From NCBI RefSeq assembly GCF_001904745.1, contig NZ_MRCD01000024.1, forward strand, positions 31,278-95,277: DNA of 64,000 nucleotides. The letters run 5' to 3'. The DNA is from Calothrix sp. HK-06 (lineage in GTDB: Bacteria > Cyanobacteriota > Cyanobacteriia > Cyanobacteriales > Nostocaceae). The notes under the pieces were generated by a model, which saw only the letters and a list, made by a program, of their open reading frames with translations, was not told the origin of the DNA and did no database searches. The translations under genes and the position numbers were made by a program. Shown here piece by piece: positions 58,338 to 64,000 of this stretch; position 1 is the first letter of the stretch; each line of letters opens with the position of its first letter.

Positions 58338-59526
58338 GAATGATTCTCCGTGAAAGACTGGTGTGTGGTGGCGTGATTTGAAACCCTACGTGCATTGCAA
58401 CTCCCAGGAGTACTTGGAGTAAAAAAAATGAAACGCGCGTAGGGACTATCGCTGTAGAAAAGAAGAAATTACGTATAAAAAGACAGCACAGATAAGTCTA
58501 CTGTGCATCTTTTTTATTTCTGTAAAATTACAGAGAACCCAGGTAATTTTTTTAGAGGTTCTGCTAATCAACCTCTCATATGAGATTTAAAAAAATGTTA
58601 AGAATTAATTAAATAGTATGTAAGTATACTGAATCTTCATAAAAAACTTATCAAGAACGCAATCTAAAGATAATAAAACTTCTCCGTATTTCAAAGCGTG
58701 TCGAACGCTTTTGAGGGATTACCATTTTACGAATGATTTAAGACTGTTATAACCCACATTCCGCACCCTAACTGTCACATAGCGGTTTTTACGGTGTATT
58801 TCTCTTTATAAGGGAATAAAAAAATACTTTAGCTATACGTAAAGTCATATTTTTACCAACTTTGGATGAGATTTAAATTCTCAATAAGATGCAATAAATA
58901 CCAGTAGTATACTTATAGATAAAAATTTATAATAATTACACAAAACATTGTTTTTACTTATTGTATTTTCATTAAAAGTTAAAGCAATCTATGACTACTA
59001 AACTTAATTAATAGCGTTTATAAATATATTAAATAATAATTTACTGCTAATTATTTAGTTCAGCATTGATAATAGTAGAGGCAAGTAGTCGGTAAAAGAC
59101 TCAAAATAAATCTCTAGGATTAGACATGACGATAAAACACAAGCTACAACATCCATTAAAATTTTCACACTTTATGTACCCAATAATTTATTTTCAATTG
59201 GAGGCGCGACTTATTTTTAGGCGTTTTATGTATATACCGATTGCGGCACCTCCAGTTGGTGCTTATATAATAAACAGGATTTATTCTTATTAAGCTTTAA
59301 AATATAGATGGGTCTCGCTCCCATTTATAGTTTCTACATACTATTTTATAATCATCAATTTAGTACTCATGAACTTGTGACGGTTAGGGTGCGGAATGTG
59401 GGTTTGAGTAAGTAGATTGCAACAACTTATCCTAAGTGATAATACCATCATTAAAAAATCTACGCTGCATATCTAATAATCTGAAATTGGTAATATCAGC
59501 TAAGTCGGCGATGGCATAATTGCTAG
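58338..59526. other. 1189-bp intergenic region around the 654-bp element
   Basis: Outside the inverted-repeat element (58751-59404) there is AT-rich sequence with no gene. A promoter for the leftward nuclease gene should lie near 58350-58450. The remaining 122 bp before hsdR's stop show nothing clear. Confidence 0.5.
58751..59404. mobile_element. Non-autonomous element with 29-bp inverted ends, 654 bp
   Basis: The left end (58751-58779, AACCCACATTCCGCACCCTA onward) and the right end (59376-59404) are inverted copies with 28 of 29 positions identical. The interior is AT-rich and has no transposase; the longest frame I noticed is about 55 codons (from 59126). No clear target duplication was found. 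It is likely mobilised by a transposase elsewhere in the genome. Confidence 0.8.
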
Positions 59527-62508
59527 TTACTGGGTCAACCTATTATATACTTTACTTAACATCCAATCTTTAACCGCATCACCAAATTCTTTATCATCTA
59601 AAATTTTTGTAAAAATATCTTGATTTAAGTCCATTCGTTCAATTAACGTTGTTAGAAAAACGTCTTCAAATCCATATTTAAAATTGTGAATCGAATTGGT
59701 TTGAGCTTGTTGCGATAATCCTTCATTCTGAACTAATGATTCTTCAATTTGGCTGAAGAAGTATTTATCTGCCTCTGTAAATTCGGTGCTAAATTTACTA
59801 TTAAGAATTTTTATAATTTCTGACAGCTTTGCTTGTTCCTGTTTATCTCTAGGAATACCAGCTTCAATTATAGGTTGTAGAGATGATTCTATATTTTTTG
59901 CTAAAATAATCCGACCTTCTCGAATCTTTTGCAATCTATAATATTCTAATGTTACTTCATCAGTTAACTTAAAAACCTCACTCTGAATACGTTTTGGTAG
60001 CTTGCTTTGGAGTAGACGAACAAATGCGTATATTTTTTCTAGTTCTTCATCTACAAACGGCATAATTTGTGCTAAGAATGCGTATAAACGTATGAATACT
60101 GCCAAAGTACTCTTAAACTCATCCTGCTGTATTTCATTTAAATCTCTAAAACGTTCTACAGCAAAATCTACTATAGAATGAAGTTTAGCATGGTCTCGCT
60201 TACTTGCTTTTTCCTGCGATTTAAAAAATATTTGAGCAAAAGCATCTACTTCATTAGACCAAATAACTCGGTAGCCCTCCAATCTACTTTTTAAATCATA
60301 TAGTAGGTTTGGATCTGTGGTTGATGCTAATTTTGTTTGTTCGTAAAAAGGCTGGAAGGCACTAATAATATCTTGCTCTTCGTTTGCAAAATCTAATACA
60401 AAAGTATCTTCTTTTCCAGGGCAAGTACGATTCAAACGCGATAAAGTTTGTACAGCTTTTACTCCGGAGAGTTTTTTGTCTACATACATAGTGTGCAGTA
60501 GTGGTTGGTCAAAACCAGTTTGATATTTATCTGCAACGATTAAAAGTTGATATTCGTCTGTTTCAAACTTTTCAGATAATTCGCGTTCGCCAAAGCCATT
60601 GATCTCGGATTCACTGTATTGAATGTTTGTTTCTCTGTCAGTAAAAGCAGTAAAAGCTACTAATGCTTTGATATCTGTATAGCCTTTTTCTTGCAAGTAC
60701 TTGTTAAATTCTTGATGATAACGAATTACATGAGGTCGAGAAGCTGTTACTAACATTGCTTTAGCCTGACCACCAATCTTGTGCATAACACATTGGCGGA
60801 AATGCTCGATAATAACTTCGGTTTTTTGCGCTAAGTTGTGAGGATGAAGAGATATAAACCTAGCTATAGCCTGACTAGCTTTCTTTTTCTGAATCTTGGG
60901 ATCATCTTGTATTGCCTTAGTCAGACGAAAGTAGGTTTTGTATGTCGTATAATTTTGCAACACATCCATAATGAACCCTTCTTCAATTGCCTGACGCATT
61001 GAGTATAAATGAAAGGGTTCTAGTTTACCTTCGGCGTTTTTGTGCCCAAATACTTCTAGAGTTTTTGGCTTGGGTGTTGCTGTAAAGGCAAAAAAGCTTA
61101 AATTCGCTTGTTTCCCACGAGCGAGCATAGCTTTGCGAATATTATCTTCTTCATCTTCATCCCCAGAAGTTCCGTAACGTCCTCCTTCTTCTTTGACTGA
61201 GCTACTTAAGTCAATGACTGTAAGAACTTCTTTCATTTTTTTGGTTGTTTCTCCACCCTGAGAACTATGTGCTTCGTCCACAATCAAAGCGTAGTTGCGT
61301 TGAGGTAGTTGACCTATTTTATCGAGAACGAAGGGAAATTTCTGCAAAGTCGTAATAATAATGTTAGTGCTGGAGGTTAATGCTTCCACTAATTGTGAAG
61401 AGTTACGGTCAACTTTCTGTACAACACCTTGCTTGTGTTCAAATTGGTAAATAGTATCTTGAAGTTGTTGATCGAGGAGGCGCCGATCAGTGATGACGAT
61501 AACGGAGTCAAAAACTCGGTTGTCTTGGTCGTTATATAAACTAGCAAGTTGGTAAGCTAGCCAAGCAATAGAGTTACTTTTGCCACTACCCGCTGAGTGT
61601 TGAATTAAATAGTTTTGCCCTGCACCCTTGGCTTTAGCATCAGTAAGCAGTTTGCGGACGACATCAAGTTGATGAAAGCGAGGAAAAATAAGGGTTTCTG
61701 TTTTGACTAACCTGTTGTCGAGTTTGATTTCGTCTTTTTGGATATGTAAAAAACGGCCGATAATTTCCATCCAACTGTCTTTCGTCCAGATATTTTCCCA
61801 TAAGTAAGCAGTTTTGTAGCCTGCTTGGTTAGGCGAGTTGCCAGCACCTTTGTTATATCCTTTATTAAAGGGAAAAAAACAGGTGTTTTCACTTTCAATG
61901 CGCGTAGTCATCCAAGCTTCATCTGGGTCTATGGCAAAATGTACTAAAGCGCGTCGTTTAAACTGAAATAACAGTTCATGGTTTTCTCGGTCTTGCGTAT
62001 ATTGACGTTTAGCGTTTTCAACATCTTGTCCAGTGAACTGATTTTTTAGCTCAATAGTTGCTACGGGTAAACCATTAATGCTTAACACCAAGTCAACTGA
62101 TTTTTTGTGCCTTGTGCTGTAATGTACCTGACGCATAACAGTAAGGATATTTTTTTCATATAGTGCTAATGTATCAGGATTAAGACCACTAGCAGGTTTG
62201 AAAAAAGCTAGTTTGAAGCGAACGCCGTAGTCCGTTATACCGTAACGTAGTACATCTAGCATACCTCTAAATTCTAGTTCTGCGTAGAGGCGCTGAATAA
62301 ATTTTGGTTCGACAGCTAAACCATGAATATTTGAGAGCTTTTGCCATGCTTGTGGTTGAGAGGTTTGAACAAATTGGAGAATAGTGCTTTTATCAAATGC
62401 TAACTCACGGCTGAAATTGTCCGCACTAGCCAATTGGTAGCCTCCGTCCTTAATTAAAGAGTCAACAATAGCAAGTTCAAAAGCTTGTTCAGTCGTGGTC
62501 ACTGTCAT
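59527..62508 (-). CDS. hsdR: Type I restriction enzyme, R subunit
   Basis: The 993-residue protein is the usual HsdR size. The N-terminal nuclease has Asp139 (SVDLVLSING) and Glu153-x-Lys155 (IELKN). SF2 motor motifs follow: Walker A HSAGSGKS (304-311), DEAH (411-414), 'VADKYQTGFDQP' and 'VQTLSRLNRTCPGKED' (motifs V-VI). It translocates unmethylated DNA using ATP and cuts it. Its start (62508) overlaps the 3' end of the preceding gene by 20 bp, so it is translated with it. The S subunit is two genes upstream; hsdM is not visible and probably lies beyond the window. Confidence 0.95.
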   Translation of the reverse strand: MTVTTTEQAFELAIVDSLIKDGGYQLASADNFSRELAFDKSTILQFVQTSQPQAWQKLSNIHGLAVEPKFIQRLYAELEFRGMLDVLRYGITDYGVRFKLAFFKPASGLNPDTLALYEKNILTVMRQVHYSTRHKKSVDLVLSINGLPVATIELKNQFTGQDVENAKRQYTQDRENHELLFQFKRRALVHFAIDPDEAWMTTRIESENTCFFPFNKGYNKGAGNSPNQAGYKTAYLWENIWTKDSWMEIIGRFLHIQKDEIKLDNRLVKTETLIFPRFHQLDVVRKLLTDAKAKGAGQNYLIQHSAGSGKSNSIAWLAYQLASLYNDQDNRVFDSVIVITDRRLLDQQLQDTIYQFEHKQGVVQKVDRNSSQLVEALTSSTNIIITTLQKFPFVLDKIGQLPQRNYALIVDEAHSSQGGETTKKMKEVLTVIDLSSSVKEEGGRYGTSGDEDEEDNIRKAMLARGKQANLSFFAFTATPKPKTLEVFGHKNAEGKLEPFHLYSMRQAIEEGFIMDVLQNYTTYKTYFRLTKAIQDDPKIQKKKASQAIARFISLHPHNLAQKTEVIIEHFRQCVMHKIGGQAKAMLVTASRPHVIRYHQEFNKYLQEKGYTDIKALVAFTAFTDRETNIQYSESEINGFGERELSEKFETDEYQLLIVADKYQTGFDQPLLHTMYVDKKLSGVKAVQTLSRLNRTCPGKEDTFVLDFANEEQDIISAFQPFYEQTKLASTTDPNLLYDLKSRLEGYRVIWSNEVDAFAQIFFKSQEKASKRDHAKLHSIVDFAVERFRDLNEIQQDEFKSTLAVFIRLYAFLAQIMPFVDEELEKIYAFVRLLQSKLPKRIQSEVFKLTDEVTLEYYRLQKIREGRIILAKNIESSLQPIIEAGIPRDKQEQAKLSEIIKILNSKFSTEFTEADKYFFSQIEESLVQNEGLSQQAQTNSIHNFKYGFEDVFLTTLIERMDLNQDIFTKILDDKEFGDAVKDWMLSKVYNRLTQ

Positions 62509-63502
62509 TGTCCTGAACTCCTCTACTTTTCAAATCATCAATAAAATACTGATACGCTGCTTCACGGAATACAAAAATAAGACGTTCACGGTCATTTTCG
62601 GAAATATCCTCTTTCAAACAACCTTCTCTATTATAGCAAGAGCGAATAAACTCAAAGTCTTCTAATTGACTGAATTGATTTAAGTTAAAAATAACATCTG
62701 GTAGTTTATCTTCTATAACGAGTAAGCTATCTGGGTCAAAATAGCGAACATCGGGTTTACTATGAAATTCAAATGCTCGTCCTTGAAAGTGAGGCTTTTC
62801 TTGTATGGATTTCCAATAAATACCAAAAAACTCTAATGTTCCGGATTTATATATTTTCCCTATTTGAATTGCACCATCAACAAACCTAATTGTATTTTCT
62901 CTAGACATTTCAATCAGTATCTTTAAAGGTTCCATGTCTAGTTTATCGTCGAGCTTATCGTTGTCAATTAGTTCTTGTTTATACCTCTTTGATGCTTCAT
63001 GAATTAAATCATCAGGGTCACCCATAAAAGCATAAATTCTAGTTTTACTTGGGTCGTCAGTATATTCTTGAAATACAAATCCTTCAGCGTCCTTTGAATA
63101 ATAAAGCTGCCAAATACGAAAACGGCTTTGTAGCCAACTCCAGCCACCAAATAAAAATTTTGCTTCACTCCTCAATTCATGTATATCCATACCAGAAATT
63201 TCGTTAATAATGGTATGTACTAATGAAGTAAATAAGGAAGAAAGATAATTTAATACTTCTTCAATATCTGTACGTGGGCTTTGCAGTCGTTTACTTAGTT
63301 TAATAGAGGCAACTAAATTTAATATTAATGGATAGGCGCGCGCAGTACTGCCAGCAAAGCAAATTAAACAATCGGGTCTGGGTAATTCAAATAGTTTAAT
63401 ACCCTGGTTCCACTTTTCTCCACCAGTTAAAGAACTATCAGTAGCAAAAATTAGCTCCTCGACAGAGTTTTTAGCTCGAATCCAGGCAACACAAAGCGTC
63501 AT
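62489..63502 (-). CDS. Proteasome-fold Ntn-hydrolase-like protein between hsdS and hsdR
   Basis: The protein has 337 residues. I recognise no named family, but the first 60 residues read like a proteasome beta or HslV N-terminus. After Met1, Thr2 (as a possible N-terminal nucleophile) starts 'TLCVAWIR'. Then come 'LIFATDSSLTGG' with Asp22, 'GIKLFEL' with Lys36 (the places of Asp17 and Lys33 of the proteasome) and 'ICFAGSTA' (the glycine turn after strand S4). The start at 63502 is supported by AAAGGAGG 4 nt before it and by the ATGA overlap with hsdS. The rest is longer than a normal proteasome subunit and unfamiliar. The coupling on both sides suggests a component of the restriction system. 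Confidence 0.72.
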   Translation of the reverse strand: MTLCVAWIRAKNSVEELIFATDSSLTGGEKWNQGIKLFELPRPDCLICFAGSTARAYPLILNLVASIKLSKRLQSPRTDIEEVLNYLSSLFTSLVHTIINEISGMDIHELRSEAKFLFGGWSWLQSRFRIWQLYYSKDAEGFVFQEYTDDPSKTRIYAFMGDPDDLIHEASKRYKQELIDNDKLDDKLDMEPLKILIEMSRENTIRFVDGAIQIGKIYKSGTLEFFGIYWKSIQEKPHFQGRAFEFHSKPDVRYFDPDSLLVIEDKLPDVIFNLNQFSQLEDFEFIRSCYNREGCLKEDISENDRERLIFVFREAAYQYFIDDLKSRGVQDNDSDHD

Positions 63503-64000
63503 GCAGCCTCCTTTTGAGTAATATAAATTTTACCTGTAACGGCTGCCGTGATTAAAGATTGGCGATATTCTTGAAGTTTTTCTATTTGGTTTAGAAGTTT
63601 TTTTCTTAGATTATCTGTGATCTGAAAATTTTTATTTAAGGTATTTACAATAAAATGCTGCTCTTGAAGAGGAGGAAGCGGAAGAACAAAATCTCTCATA
63701 CTTTCTTGGGAAATATTCTGCATTGAACTACTAGCACCTGACGATTCGCATTCAAACTGATTTCTTGCACACTTAGACTTTAGAAGAATGACAAAAAAAG
63801 CTGGGTCAACATCATCAACCGTTTTTAAGCGGTACAGCTTATCGCACAGCAAAAGCTTTCTTCGGACCTCATGAACTATTGCTGCTGACCCCAAAAGTTC
63901 TTTGGTATTTGCACGAGACACTAAAATATCGCCAGTCTTTATCTCATATAGCGTTTCCCAGCCAAATGAGGTATAATAAAAATTAAGGCAGTGCATCTCA
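63499..64000 (-). CDS. hsdS: Type I restriction enzyme, specificity subunit, C-terminal part
   Basis: The frame continues past the right edge of the window (the codon before the first Met at 63996 is GAG), so only about the last 166 residues are seen. They hold the end of a target-recognition domain ('GDILVSRANTKELLGSAAIV', 'FFVILLKSKCARNQ') and the C-terminal conserved region ('LPLPPLQEQHFIVNTLNK', then a coiled-coil helix). HsdS selects the DNA sequence for both methylation and cutting. Its stop overlaps the next start as ATGA. Confidence 0.88.
   Translation of the reverse strand, partial: EMHCLNFYYTSFGWETLYEIKTGDILVSRANTKELLGSAAIVHEVRRKLLLCDKLYRLKTVDDVDPAFFVILLKSKCARNQFECESSGASSSMQNISQESMRDFVLPLPPLQEQHFIVNTLNKNFQITDNLRKKLLNQIEKLQEYRQSLITAAVTGKIYITQKEAA

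Noticed and set aside
59126..59293. 55-codon frame inside the 654-bp element as a real gene
   Set aside because: It is short, has no clear ribosome site and no recognisable domain; kept only as a remark under the element.

Overview
The window comes from a filamentous, almost certainly heterocyst-forming (Nostocales-type) cyanobacterium. The evidence is a NifH-type nitrogenase reductase, a CuA-less cytochrome oxidase operon of the ARTO type, a PRC-barrel/DUF2382 protein of the AvaK (akinete marker) type, very large calcium-binding and adhesin-like proteins, and many short dispersed repeats. The classical cyanobacterial palindrome HIP1 (GCGATCGC) was not spotted. The six-base palindrome GGCGCC occurs about 98 times by my hand count, so this looks like a genome with an alternate HIP.

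Layout. 1-1.7 kb: end of a molybdate-binding-like regulator and a solitary nifH with a long tail. 1.75-5.7 kb: an acidic 45-residue-repeat protein, a PRC-barrel/DUF2382 protein, a transaldolase fragment and a small membrane protein. 5.8-10.6 kb: a leftward operon of two DUF2231 membrane proteins and ctaC-ctaD-ctaE, whose subunit II lacks the CuA ligands; tandem repeats sit in both of its wider gaps. 11.5-28.4 kb: a glycosyltransferase, then three giant tandem paralogues sharing a DUF4347 N-terminus and a VCBS-type C-terminus but carrying different middles (FG-GAP, ELWxxDGT, NIDO).

28.7-46.1 kb: a Wzx/Wzy exopolysaccharide locus with a broken acyltransferase, methyltransferases, an epimerase, glycosyltransferases, a Wzy candidate, a Wzx flippase, GalE, a WbaP-type initiating transferase and, divergently, a Wzc-type tyrosine autokinase. 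A fresh IS with a 5-bp target duplication and an ISKra4-like remnant lie at the junction of its two arms. The stretch 28.3-41.4 kb is nearly free of GGCGCC, which suggests that this cassette was acquired.

46.7-58.3 kb: secreted and envelope proteins (collagen-like protein, subtilase, peptidoglycan-binding protein, DAO-type oxidase and a 1556-residue RTX-tagged extracellular nuclease/phosphatase fusion), interleaved with snap-back and 'aacggatgt' repeats. 58.7-59.4 kb: a 654-bp non-autonomous element with 29-bp inverted ends. 59.5-64 kb: a leftward type I restriction operon, hsdS (cut by the window edge), an unexpected gene, then hsdR. The middle gene encodes a proteasome-fold Ntn-hydrolase-like protein that keeps Thr2, Asp22 and Lys36 as candidate catalytic residues. 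It is translationally coupled on both sides and is the best candidate here for an undescribed defence-associated activity.
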